From DASWJZ01 sp038211615 (lineage in GTDB: Bacteria > Pseudomonadota > Alphaproteobacteria > Rhizobiales > Afifellaceae), in assembly GCA_038211615.1 (NCBI GenBank), contig JBBQVL010000056.1, positions 1 to 30,073 of the forward strand: 30,073 nucleotides of DNA, read 5' to 3'. Positions 1-7,585 of the stretch are shown here, one piece after another. Under the pieces are notes generated by a model. It was not told the origin of the DNA, ran no database searches, and was given only the letters and a program-made list of their open reading frames with translations. Within the stretch, counting starts at the first letter, position 1. Each line of letters opens with the position of its first letter. The translations under genes were made by a program, and so were the position numbers.

Positions 1-1
1 G

Positions 2-664
2 CGCAAGGTGCTCGAGCGTTTGACCGATGAGGACGTGTCGAGCGCCGCCTTCAAGTTCCTCGATTTCCGCGAGACGCACTTGGCCGGCGTTCCCGTCATG
101 GTCAACCGCGTCACTTACACCGGCGACCTCGGCTACGAAATTTGGGTCGCGCCGGAATACGAACGGCGGCTCTACGACGCGGTGATGCAGGCCGGCGCGC
201 CGTTCGGCATCGTCAATTTCGGCATGCGCGCCCTCCTCTCCATGCGGCTGGAAAAGAACTGGCCCACTTGGTACCGCGAGCTCAGGCCAATCTACGGCCC
301 CTTTGAAGCAGGGCTCGACCGCTTCGTCGACCTGAAGAAGAACGATTTCATCGGGCGCGAGGCGGCGGCGCGGGAGAAGGCCGAAGGCGGCGCGCTGAGC
401 CGCGTCACCTTCATCGTAGACGCCGCCGACGCCGACGTGCTCGGCGACGAACCGGTCTGGCACGACGGCAAGGTGATCGGCTGGGTCACGTCGGGCGGCT
501 ACGCGCACTTCGTCGATCGCTCGCTCGCACAGGGCTATGTGCCGCGCGAGCTGGCGACGAACGGAGCAAGCGGGTTCGAGATCGAGATTCTCGGCGAGCG
601 CCGCCCTGCCAGAATTCAGGCCGAGCCGCTGTTCGATCCAGAGGGCGCGCGAATGCGGGGCTGA
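2..664 (+). CDS. GcvT-type FAD-dependent oxidoreductase (dimethylglycine/sarcosine dehydrogenase-like), C-terminal part
   Basis: The 5' end lies outside the window; the open frame runs in from base 2. What remains (about 220 residues) is the end of an aminomethyltransferase (GcvT) fold followed by its C-terminal barrel. Visible hallmarks are YTGDLGYEIW (about residues 39-48), the FGMRALLSMRLEKN segment (about 73-86), and the GPFEAGLDRFVDLKKNDFIGRE stretch that leads into the barrel. Alphaproteobacterial proteins of about 800 residues that carry an N-terminal FAD-dependent amine oxidase end in this way, so the likely role is oxidative demethylation of dimethylglycine or sarcosine with transfer of the one-carbon unit to tetrahydrofolate. 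A stand-alone aminomethyltransferase or DmdA-like protein cannot be excluded because the N-terminus is missing. A betaine-homocysteine methyltransferase at 13004, whose product is dimethylglycine, fits this reading. Confidence 0.75.
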   Translation, partial: RKVLERLTDEDVSSAAFKFLDFRETHLAGVPVMVNRVTYTGDLGYEIWVAPEYERRLYDAVMQAGAPFGIVNFGMRALLSMRLEKNWPTWYRELRPIYGPFEAGLDRFVDLKKNDFIGREAAAREKAEGGALSRVTFIVDAADADVLGDEPVWHDGKVIGWVTSGGYAHFVDRSLAQGYVPRELATNGASGFEIEILGERRPARIQAEPLFDPEGARMRG

Positions 665-722
665 CGGCGGGTCGCGAGCGCCGGAGCGGGCTTAGCCAAC
701 GCGGCACAGTGTTCGCGGTCGC

Positions 723-2384
723 TCAATGCGGGACGCAAATGCTCGGCTCACCCGTGCAGTCATAGCCGCTTTCAACGGCGCAGGAAATTGAGCAGCCATC
801 CCCGGAGTCGCTATTGGCATCGTCGCATGACTCCGGACCGCCGATGACCCCATCGCCGCACAACGTCTGGCAGAAACTCGGTTCGCTGGAGCAATAGAAG
901 CCAATTTCAATTGCACAGGACGAGGAACACCCGTTGCCCGATACGGTATCTCCATCGTCGCACTGCTCGGAACTGTTCAGGGTTATTATCCCGTCGCCGC
1001 AGATCGGCGAGCAGACGCTAGGCTCGCCGCTGCACGAGTAGTGGGCTTCGGTGGTGCATGTCGCTGAACAGCCGTCGCCCGGCGTTGTGCCTCCGTCGTC
1101 GCACTGCTCCGGAGACTCGACAAGGCTATTGCCGCAGATCGGACCGCAAGCGCTCGGCTGGCCGCTGCAGGCAAAGTTCGCCTCGACCAGGCAGGCCGCC
1201 GAGCAGCCGTCGCCGCCCGCGCCGTTCCCGTCGTCGCACTGCTCGTTCCCCCGAACCGCGCCATCGCCACATACGACCGGAGGCGGGTTGGTAACCACCA
1301 CCCAGCCGGTGACCTGGGCCACCGTGATCATGTTGCTGCCGACCGGCTGCCGAGCGCAGAGACCGACGGTGTAGATGCCCGGCGCGCCAGGAATATCGGC
1401 AGCGCTCGTGGAATACGTCGCCGTATCAATCGTAACCGCGCCACTGTTCGTTCTGTCGTACGGATAGCCGAATGTCCGGATCGGATCCGATCCCCGCTTG
1501 TAGCAAAGCGCGAATACCACCACGCCGGAGCCGGAAGGCATCGACATCGACGCGCTCGCGGAGCCGGAGATCTGTTGCGTGGCGGTAAGCGCCACCGCGC
1601 CGGGATCCCCTATAAAGACGAAGTCGGAGGCGTTGGGCGGCAGGTTGAGAAAGGCGGACCAGCCGAGTGTCGCAAGGTCGACGACACCGGTGGCGCCCTG
1701 CCCGCCCTTCTGTGCCAGGGCCTCCCAGTCGCTCGCGCTGCTGCCCGGCGTGACGTTTGAGTTCGCCCGCTTGGCGCGCCAGGTCGTCCCGTCCCGCTGC
1801 ACGATATCGCCGGCCGCATACGAGGTCGCATTGGACCACACGCCCCTCGCGGTCAGTCCCGCCGGCCCCGGCGGCCCCGCCGGCCCTTGCAACAGGAACT
1901 TCTCCCAGTCGGCACCGGCGACCGGCGTCACGTTCAAGTTGTTGCGCCTGGCGCGCCAGCTTGAGCCGCCGAAGGTGACGAGGTCGTCCTTCAGGTATTG
2001 CGTGGCGGAACTCCACGCGCCGCGCGGCGCGACGCCGCTCCCGCAATTATTGACCGTCCAATTGGTCGCAGGCCCGAGGGTGTTCCCGGTGACCTTCTGC
2101 AGCGTGACGACGCAATCGCTCGGGTAGTAGGTGACGTTGAACTTGAATGCCTTGGTGGTCTGATTGGATGTGACGGTGAATCCTGCCGTCGTCTTTCCGT
2201 CGAGCCTTATCTTCGTGCTGCCGAGTTCGGTCATGCCGTCGATAACGAGCTTGCCGTTTTCGATCCTGGCATTCGCGGTCGTGACATCGGGCGCGGCCTG
2301 CGAAGGCGCAGCACTCGCAAGTATGATGGCAATAACGGCGGGGAAACCCCGCATCAGACGGACAGCGCCGAAGCAGAATGACAT
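723..2384 (-). CDS. Secreted multidomain protein: N-terminal beta module, two CBM5/12-like modules, collagen-like linker, four DUF4215 Cys repeats
   Basis: 553 residues. Residues 1-30 form a signal peptide ending in SQA. Residues 31-120 are a module shared with the two neighbouring paralogues, with a Cys pair at 91 and 114. Residues 121-163 and 180-222 have the chitin-binding type-3 (CBM5/12) pattern: Gly-x-Trp, Tyr, Gly/Asp-Asp, then a TWRA-like strand and a closing Trp. They are separated by a short collagen-like run GPAGPPGPAG (167-176). Residues 234-371 are unassigned and contain C294 and C343. Residues 372-550 are four repeats of 42-44 residues, each with six Cys and a QCDDG-type core, matching the DUF4215/Myxococcus disulfide repeat. 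The start has a G-rich Shine-Dalgarno just upstream. The protein is probably extracellular and sugar- or surface-binding. DUF4215 repeats are uncommon in alphaproteobacteria, which hints at acquisition by transfer. Confidence 0.8.
   Translation of the reverse strand: MSFCFGAVRLMRGFPAVIAIILASAAPSQAAPDVTTANARIENGKLVIDGMTELGSTKIRLDGKTTAGFTVTSNQTTKAFKFNVTYYPSDCVVTLQKVTGNTLGPATNWTVNNCGSGVAPRGAWSSATQYLKDDLVTFGGSSWRARRNNLNVTPVAGADWEKFLLQGPAGPPGPAGLTARGVWSNATSYAAGDIVQRDGTTWRAKRANSNVTPGSSASDWEALAQKGGQGATGVVDLATLGWSAFLNLPPNASDFVFIGDPGAVALTATQQISGSASASMSMPSGSGVVVFALCYKRGSDPIRTFGYPYDRTNSGAVTIDTATYSTSAADIPGAPGIYTVGLCARQPVGSNMITVAQVTGWVVVTNPPPVVCGDGAVRGNEQCDDGNGAGGDGCSAACLVEANFACSGQPSACGPICGNSLVESPEQCDDGGTTPGDGCSATCTTEAHYSCSGEPSVCSPICGDGIITLNSSEQCDDGDTVSGNGCSSSCAIEIGFYCSSEPSFCQTLCGDGVIGGPESCDDANSDSGDGCSISCAVESGYDCTGEPSICVPH
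735..1271 (-). repeat. Four tandem six-cysteine repeats (DUF4215/myxo disulfide type)
   Basis: This segment codes for residues 372-550 of the secreted protein at 723-2384. The four units span residues 372-413, 417-458, 462-505 and 509-550, separated by three-residue linkers (GPI, SPI, QTL). Each follows the order CG(D/N), (Q/S)CDD, DGCS or NGCS, (A/S/T)C, (Y/F/A/D)C, (A/S/V/F/I)C. Unit 3 carries a two-residue insertion. The units differ enough at DNA level that they look like an old internal expansion, not a very recent one. Confidence 0.85.
1710..2294 (-). repeat. Copy 1 of a duplicated coding segment (shared with 3249-3833)
   Basis: Residues 31-225 of this protein align without any gap to residues 31-225 of the neighbouring paralogue at 2544-3923: signal cleavage site, both Cys, both CBM-like modules and the collagen-like linker fall at identical residue numbers. 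Most positions are identical in the first half. The two genes are therefore a tandem duplication whose C-terminal halves have diverged or been exchanged. Confidence 0.8.
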
Positions 2385-2415
2385 GGCGCGCCCCCCGGCG
2401 GTTCCGGATACCAGG

Positions 2416-2445
2416 AACCTATCGCCACAGGTTGCATAGCACCTG
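2416..2445 (-). promoter_or_regulatory. Overlapping mutually exclusive hairpins in the leader of the 723-2384 gene
   Basis: In the 5' untranslated region, 32 to 61 bases before the start codon, three short complementary blocks occur. AACCT at 2416-2420 can pair with AGGTT at 2429-2433. Alternatively, bases 2428-2445 fold into a hairpin (CAGGT(T)GC / GCACCTG arms around ATA, with one bulged base). The two pairings share 2429-2433 and so exclude each other. This could be a small attenuator or chance; no similar leader was seen before the two paralogues. Confidence 0.25.
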
Positions 2446-2543
2446 CGAGTGTCACGGGAAAGGCCCCTCAGCCCGGAGCAGCCTCAGTAGCCTGGGTAAG
2501 GTTCGTCCCCAAGTTGAACCGGCATGCGCCAGCCGGCCGCTCC

Positions 2544-3923
2544 TTATTCGATCTGACAGCTCGACGAGCAGCCGTCGCCGTTCCCGGTGTTTCCGTCGTC
2601 GCATTGCTCAGCGCCGCGTATGAGGCCGTCGCCGCACACCGGCGCACAGGAGGACGGGGCACCCGAGCATGCAAAGCCAGACTCAACGTGGCACGACCCC
2701 GTGCTGCACCCGTCACCGTTAAGGAGATTGCCGTCGTCGCATTGCTCGGCGCCCTGCCGGAGGCCATCTCCGCAGACGGGCGGACAGGCGTCGCCAAAGC
2801 CATCCGCGTCGGAATCGAGTTGGTCCGGATTTGCAACATGCGGGCAGTTGTCGTGGGCGTTGATCACGCCGTCCGAGTCGCTGTCCCCGACCGAAATGGG
2901 TCGCGGCATGCATATGACTGTTACGTCGACATCCGTGGCGCCCGTCTCGAATGGACCCGACCCGGGAACCACTTGGACGGCAACCCCCACTTTTCCGCGG
3001 AGCGCGGCAATCTCAAAACTGTTGTCAAAAAGCTGGAACTGACCGTTGAGGGCCGCAATCAACGCCCCTGTGCCGCGATCCCTCGCCTCGATCATAGCGG
3101 AAACGCCGACTTCGCCGGCATCACACGCTGCTCCACACGAGCAGTTCGGCGTTCCGCAGGAATAATCGCTCGTCGTGTAGCAGGCGGCCTGATGGACCAC
3201 GGTGCCGGCGAGCGCCCCCGAAGGACCCACCGGCCCCTGTGTGCCGCCCTGCGCGAGAAGCTCCCAGTCGTTCGGGTTGCTGCCCGGCTGCTTGTTCGAG
3301 TTCGTTCTTTTCGCCCGCCACGTCGATCCGTCACGGAACACCAGATCGCCGGCGGCGTAGGATGTCGAACCAGACCACGCGCCCTTCGCGGTGACGCCAG
3401 CGGGGCCCGGTGGCCCCTGCGGCCCCTGCAGCAGGAATTTCTCCCAGTCCGCGCCGGCCATGGGTGTGACGTTGACGTTGTTGCGCTTCGCCCGCCACGT
3501 CGAGCCGCTGAAGGTGACCAGATCGTCCTTCACGTATTGCGTAAGGGCTACCCACGCCCCACGCGGCGTGACGCCGCTTCCGCAACTGTTGACGGTCCAG
3601 TTGGTCGCCGGTCCAAGAGTGGTCCCGGTGAGCTTCTGCAGGGTGACGACGCAATCGCTCGGGTAATAGGTGACGCTGAACCTGAATGCCTTGGTGGTCG
3701 GGTTGGACGTCACGTTGAACGCGGCAGCCGTGTTTCCGTCAAGCCGGATCTTTGTGCCCCCAAGCTCCGTCGTGCCGTCGATCACGAGCTTGCCGTTCTC
3801 GATCCGGGCGTTTGCCGTGGTGACATCGGGCGCGGCCAGCGAAGGCGCGACGCCCCAGAGCAGCGCCGCGAACACAGCCGCGCAAAGCCTCGTCCCGCGA
3901 ACGGAAAGGAAATCGAAAAACAT
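2544..3923 (-). CDS. Secreted multidomain paralogue: beta module, two CBM5/12-like modules, TSP3-like and DUF4215 repeats
   Basis: 459 residues from the ATG at 3921-3923, chosen because a GGGGGA Shine-Dalgarno lies just upstream; a GTG five codons earlier (3938) is the alternative. Residues 1-30 are a signal peptide. Residues 31-225 match the 723-2384 protein without gaps: a beta module with C91 and C113/114, CBM5/12-like segments at about 121-163 and 180-222, and collagen-like GPQGPPGPAG at 167-176. Residues 241-341 form a Cys-rich module that recurs, with fewer cysteines, in the third paralogue. Residues 347-380 look like a calcium-binding thrombospondin type-3 repeat (DSDSDG, DSDADGFGD). 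DUF4215 repeats follow at 384-426 and 430-459. The last repeat stops after its fourth Cys, so it lacks its closing pair. It lies 159 bases upstream of its tandem copy and may be co-transcribed with it. Confidence 0.8.
   Translation of the reverse strand: MFFDFLSVRGTRLCAAVFAALLWGVAPSLAAPDVTTANARIENGKLVIDGTTELGGTKIRLDGNTAAAFNVTSNPTTKAFRFSVTYYPSDCVVTLQKLTGTTLGPATNWTVNSCGSGVTPRGAWVALTQYVKDDLVTFSGSTWRAKRNNVNVTPMAGADWEKFLLQGPQGPPGPAGVTAKGAWSGSTSYAAGDLVFRDGSTWRAKRTNSNKQPGSNPNDWELLAQGGTQGPVGPSGALAGTVVHQAACYTTSDYSCGTPNCSCGAACDAGEVGVSAMIEARDRGTGALIAALNGQFQLFDNSFEIAALRGKVGVAVQVVPGSGPFETGATDVDVTVICMPRPISVGDSDSDGVINAHDNCPHVANPDQLDSDADGFGDACPPVCGDGLRQGAEQCDDGNLLNGDGCSTGSCHVESGFACSGAPSSCAPVCGDGLIRGAEQCDDGNTGNGDGCSSSCQIE
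3249..3833 (-). repeat. Copy 2 of the duplicated coding segment (shared with 1710-2294)
   Basis: This encodes residues 31-225 of the 2544-3923 protein and is the ungapped counterpart of the segment at 1710-2294. The pair lies in direct orientation about 1.5 kb apart, so homologous recombination between them could delete or fuse the intervening C-terminal modules. Confidence 0.8.
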
Positions 3924-3939
3924 GGCGTCCCCCGACACT

Positions 3940-3957
3940 GTCCCGGCTTGCCGGGAC
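3940..3957. promoter_or_regulatory. Perfect 8-bp inverted repeat before the 2544-3923 gene
   Basis: GTCCCGGC at 3940-3947 and GCCGGGAC at 3950-3957 form a perfect dyad around TT, flanked on both sides by copies of ACTGTCCC-like sequence. It sits 17 bases upstream of the chosen start codon of the minus-strand gene, so it could be an mRNA leader hairpin or an operator. It is not followed by a T-run on either strand and is not at the end of a gene, which argues against a terminator. Confidence 0.4.
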
Positions 3958-4055
3958 TGTCCCCGCTCCCAGATAACACACCCTTGAGGTAGATGTAACG
4001 GAGTTGGTTTGCGCCCCCGCCAGCCTCCGGGCTACGGGTGTCGAGGTCGGCGACA

Positions 4056-4069
4056 GGCACGGCCGTGCC
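4056..4069. promoter_or_regulatory. 14-bp perfect palindrome before the pirin gene
   Basis: GGCACGGCCGTGCC is its own reverse complement and lies 19 bases upstream of the pirin ATG, just before its AGAGGA ribosome-binding site. It could be an operator for either divergent gene. In DNA this GC-rich, chance palindromes of this length are not rare. Confidence 0.3.
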
Positions 4070-4088
4070 GAGGTGACAAGAGGATCAG

Positions 4089-5006
4089 ATGAGCTGGCAA
4101 CCCGCAACCGATCCGGTTCTCGGCGACGAGCGCTCCTGCGATGCGCTGGAGCTCGTCATCGTGCCGCGCGTGCGCGACCTCGGCGGATTCCAGGTGCGCC
4201 GCGCGCTGCCGCACGGCAAGCGGCAGATGGTCGGGCCATTCATCTTCTTCGACCAGATGGGGCCGGTGCAGCTCATCGCGGGACAGGGCATGGATGTGCG
4301 TCCGCACCCGCATATCGGGCTCGCGACCGTCACCTATCTCTTCGACGGGCGGATCATGCACCGCGACAGCGAGGGGAACGCGCTGGAAATCACCCCCGGC
4401 GCGATGAACCTGATGACCGCCGGCCGCGGGATCGCGCATTCCGAACGAACGCCGGGTGACGCGCGCGCCACCGGCGGCGCGATGTACGGAATCCAGAGCT
4501 GGATCGCGCTTCCCGCCGCCGAGGAGGAAGTCGCGCCCTCGTTCCAGCATTTCGGCGCGGCGGAGCTGCCGGTCGTCAGCGACGGCGGCATGTGGGCGAG
4601 AACGATCGCCGGATCGGCATTCGGCACGCGCTCGCCGGTCGGCATGCATTCGGACTGGCTCTACGCGGAGGTCGTGCTGGAGGCGGGTGCTACGGCGCCC
4701 CTCGACGCCGACCACGAGGAGCGCGCGATCTACCTGCTCGAAGGCGCGATCGAAATCGCCGGCGACAGGTTCGAGGACGTGCAGCTCCTCGTCTTCCGCC
4801 CAGGCGACAGGATCACGGTGCGCGCCACCAGCCGCGCGCGCATGATGTTCCTCGGCGGCACGGCGATGGAAGGTCCGCGCTACATCTGGTGGAACTTCGT
4901 CTCCTCGCGCAAGGACCGCATCGAGCAGGCGAAGGACGACTGGCGGGCCGGCCGCTTCGGCCCGGTGCCGGGCGAGACGGAGTTCATCCCCCTGCCGGAA
5001 GGCTAG
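4089..5006 (+). CDS. Pirin family protein
   Basis: 305 residues, the usual length for bacterial pirins, which are bicupin iron proteins of the cytoplasm. The four metal ligands of the N-terminal cupin are present: H73 and H75 in RPHPHIGL, and H117 and E119 in the IAHSERTP segment, with spacing like that in human pirin. The C-terminal cupin (about residues 180-290) has no obvious metal set, as is usual. Some pirins have quercetinase activity or bind regulatory partners, so a precise substrate cannot be given. The start has AGAGGA at a good distance. It is followed 53 bases later, in the same direction, by the broken DUF1349 gene. It lies divergent to the secreted paralogue at 2544-3923 and convergent to the one at 5654-7423. 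Confidence 0.92.
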   Translation: MSWQPATDPVLGDERSCDALELVIVPRVRDLGGFQVRRALPHGKRQMVGPFIFFDQMGPVQLIAGQGMDVRPHPHIGLATVTYLFDGRIMHRDSEGNALEITPGAMNLMTAGRGIAHSERTPGDARATGGAMYGIQSWIALPAAEEEVAPSFQHFGAAELPVVSDGGMWARTIAGSAFGTRSPVGMHSDWLYAEVVLEAGATAPLDADHEERAIYLLEGAIEIAGDRFEDVQLLVFRPGDRITVRATSRARMMFLGGTAMEGPRYIWWNFVSSRKDRIEQAKDDWRAGRFGPVPGETEFIPLPEG

Positions 5007-5059
5007 AATTTCTGCGCGAACATCTTCAGACGCCCGACGACGGTAAGGACAACGAACCC

Positions 5060-5628
5060 ATGAATTCTCGCTTTGAGTGGCTGAACGAACCGCCGGCATG
5101 GAACGACGCGGATGGCGTTCTCACCATGACCACCGGCGACAAGACCGACTTCTGGCGGGAGACGCATTACGGCTTCATTCGCGACAGCGGCACTTCGGCT
5201 ACCGGACGGTCGCCGGCGATTTCACCGCCACGCTCGAATTCGGCGCGGAATACCAAGCCGTCTACGATCAGGCCGGCATGATGCTGCGGCTCGACGAGCG
5301 AAATTGGATCAAGGCCGGAATCGAGTTGGTGGACGGCCAGCAGATGCTGAGCGCGGTGGTGACGCGGGATTTCTCCGACTGGTCGACGATGCCGCTCGCG
5401 GTGAATCTCGACTGGGTAAAGCTTCGCTGCACGCGCCTGGGCTCCGCCGTGCGGATCGAATGGAGCGACGGAGCGACACCGTTCAAGCTGCTGCGCCTGA
5501 CCTACCTTCCGGCGCGCGATCCGATGCTGGTCGGCCCGATGTGCTGCTCGCCGCAGCGGGCGGGCCTGAAGGCGCGCTTTCGCGCCTTCGCAACCGGCCC
5601 GGCCACGGCCGATGGCCTGCACGCATAG
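5060..5628 (+). pseudogene. DUF1349 domain protein, disrupted by a single-base frameshift
   Basis: Reading from the ATG at 5060 (AAGGA ribosome-binding site at 5045-5049) gives about 44 residues typical of the DUF1349 family, beginning MNSRFEWLNEPPAWN and reaching YGFIRDSG. The family sequence then continues in a different frame from about base 5191 (HFGYRTVAGDFTATLEFGAEY) to the stop at 5626-5628. Restoring one C in the GGCAC at 5189-5193 joins the halves into a 189-residue protein, the normal family length. DUF1349 proteins have a concanavalin-like jelly-roll fold and include yeast Ree1; their biochemical role is unknown. The codon pattern is normal on both sides, so the lesion is recent or a sequencing or assembly error. 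Confidence 0.8.
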
Positions 5629-5653
5629 ACGGCCGCGCGAGAGGGATCGAGGC

Positions 5654-7423
5654 TTACGGCTCCGAGCCCGCGACGAGGAACTGCGACGGGGCAAGCGCCT
5701 GATCGGTGAACCGTACCTCGTCCAGCAATCCTGCACCGGGGTAATCGGGGCTCGCGTTGATAGCCCACTCCGTCGAGGTCGGCAGGTCTGGCGTCAGATC
5801 GGTGATCTCAACCGTCAAAACGGTGGCGCCCGACGTTCCAGCGTTGTTGACATAGAGCGAATAGACATTTGCGGTCTTCACCACGGCCACGAAGCTCCAG
5901 ACGCCCTGGGGCACGGAGGCGGTTTGGGTGCAGCCGACCTGATGCAGAGCGGCAGTGGGGGAGCGATAGTCGATGCAGATCTGCCCATCGGCAAGCCAGC
6001 GGACGACGTACTGATTGGCGTCGCTCGTGCCGAATATCGACCATTCGCCATAGGTTGGAGCGCCCGGGTTCACCCAGAACTCCAGCGTGGCGTCGCCGGA
6101 AGTGTTCAGGGGAAAGGCGTAGTCGAAGCCCACTGAATCGGAGGCAGTGAAGGCCATGCTGAAATTGTCCGGCGCGCCCGTCTGCGGCACGGAAGCGAAC
6201 GGGACATCCGCGCTGTAGGCGGGGCCGCCGGACGAGATCACCCCACGCCGGTTGCCGTCAGCGGAGTCGAAGATGCTGGTCGCCGTGCCCCCGTCCGGTC
6301 CCGTCTCGAACCTATAGTACGGCGGTCCGGCATTGCCGCATACGAGCTGCATTGTGACCGACTGTTCGCTCACCGCCTCGTTGGCTGCATAATAGTAGGT
6401 GAACCACTTGTTCGCAGGCAGGGGATCGGAGCCCGCCGGCGAAGACTGGACCGCGACGGCACCCATCGAGCTTCCGACACCGCTGGAGTCCACAAGGAAC
6501 CCAGCCCCCTCAGAGTACGGGATCTCACCTTCAGCGCAGGCGGCGATGCAATACACGGATCCTCCGGAAGGTATCCAGCCGCCGCCATCGTTGCACGTCT
6601 GCCTCACGATCCGGGCGCCGGCAAATGCGCCAGCCGCGCCCGCCGGCCCGGCCGGGCCTTCTGGACCCGTTGGCCCCGGATCGCCCTGCTGGCCGCCCGC
6701 CGCGAAGAGCTCCCAGCCCGAGTCTTCGGTATCGGGTCGGTTGTTCGTGTCTCCCGGAAGCTTGCGCCAGGTGGAACCTCCAAAATTCACCAGGTCATTC
6801 GTCTCATAAGATCCCTCGCCCTGCCATTCGCCGGCAGGCGTCACCCCGGCCGGCCCGGCCTCGCCTTGCTCCCCTTGCAGGCCTCGCTGGCCCTGCGCGC
6901 CAGTATCGCCCTTCGCCGCGAAGAGCTGCCAGTCGGCCGGGTTGAGGCCGGGCCGCTTGTTTCTGTTGGTTCTCAGCGCCCGCCAGTTCGAGCCGCCGTA
7001 AAGCGCGATCTCATCCTTCTCGTACCATTCCGACCCCGACCAGACTCCTCGCGGCTCCACTCCGCGCGGTCCGCAATCGGAGATCCAGATGCCTATCTCG
7101 CCTGTCACGGTCGTGAGCGTGATGCGGCAGTCCGGGGTGCGGTAGTCGAGGACGAAGCTGAACTTCTTCTGCGCGTCGGAACGGGTCTGAAAGTTGGTGA
7201 ACTTCACCTTGATGAGCCGGTCGACGACTGTCGCGGTTCCGTTGATGAGGAGCCGTCCGCCGGCGATCCTCGCCGTGTTGATGGTGAGGCCGGGCGTGCC
7301 CGTCACGCCGACAATCGTGGTGGATGAGGCATTGTCCTGGGCGGCCTGCGCCTCAGAGATCGCGGCGCCGAGCACCGCGAAGATGAGCAGAAGAGCGAAG
7401 CGGCGTATCAGTGCCAGCGACAT
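5654..7423 (-). CDS. Secreted multidomain paralogue with C-terminal LamG/ConA-like lectin domain
   Basis: 589 residues from the ATG at 7421-7423, preferred because a GGGGG Shine-Dalgarno precedes it; an upstream start at 7474 would bury the signal peptide behind 17 extra residues. The signal peptide ends near residue 28 (EAQAA). Residues 31-124 match the beta module of the two paralogues, with Cys at 99 and 117. CBM5/12-like segments lie at about 125-168 and 197-240. Collagen-like Gly-x-y runs at 172-193 and 244-265 are longer than in the sister proteins. A Cys-containing module (about 270-380) resembles that of the 2544-3923 protein. The last 190 or so residues form a LamG/concanavalin-like beta sandwich (ATLEFWVNP, WSFVAVVKT, LYVNN and GLLDEVRF landmarks). 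Probably an extracellular glycan- or matrix-binding protein. Confidence 0.78.
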   Translation of the reverse strand: MSLALIRRFALLLIFAVLGAAISEAQAAQDNASSTTIVGVTGTPGLTINTARIAGGRLLINGTATVVDRLIKVKFTNFQTRSDAQKKFSFVLDYRTPDCRITLTTVTGEIGIWISDCGPRGVEPRGVWSGSEWYEKDEIALYGGSNWRALRTNRNKRPGLNPADWQLFAAKGDTGAQGQRGLQGEQGEAGPAGVTPAGEWQGEGSYETNDLVNFGGSTWRKLPGDTNNRPDTEDSGWELFAAGGQQGDPGPTGPEGPAGPAGAAGAFAGARIVRQTCNDGGGWIPSGGSVYCIAACAEGEIPYSEGAGFLVDSSGVGSSMGAVAVQSSPAGSDPLPANKWFTYYYAANEAVSEQSVTMQLVCGNAGPPYYRFETGPDGGTATSIFDSADGNRRGVISSGGPAYSADVPFASVPQTGAPDNFSMAFTASDSVGFDYAFPLNTSGDATLEFWVNPGAPTYGEWSIFGTSDANQYVVRWLADGQICIDYRSPTAALHQVGCTQTASVPQGVWSFVAVVKTANVYSLYVNNAGTSGATVLTVEITDLTPDLPTSTEWAINASPDYPGAGLLDEVRFTDQALAPSQFLVAGSEP

Positions 7424-7585
7424 GACCGGACCCCCAGGCCTCCGCCAGCTGAAACTGAGCCGGCAAACTCGCACGGCTGGTTGTAGTCCAATAGAGGTTG
7501 TGTGTCTTCCGGATTTTCTATCTGGCCTCGAAGAGCGCGCCCGCGTCCGCGGGCAACGCGCTTCCCTCCAGAGTCACGCGGCCGG

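Noticed and set aside
1861..1890. True collagen-like protein
   Set aside because: The Gly-x-y runs in the secreted paralogues are only 3 to 7 triplets long, too short for a stable triple helix; they are better read as flexible linkers.
2514..3992. Long plus-strand open frame (492 residues) opposite the middle secreted paralogue
   Set aside because: It is antisense to a gene with signal peptide, domain matches and ribosome-binding site. Its translation is Arg/Ala/Pro-rich low-complexity sequence, the usual shadow in high-GC DNA.
7539..7554. Terminator after the RNase T2 gene
   Set aside because: The GCCCGCG/CGCGGGC stem is perfect, but neither strand has a T-run after it, and GC-rich stems of this size are common here.
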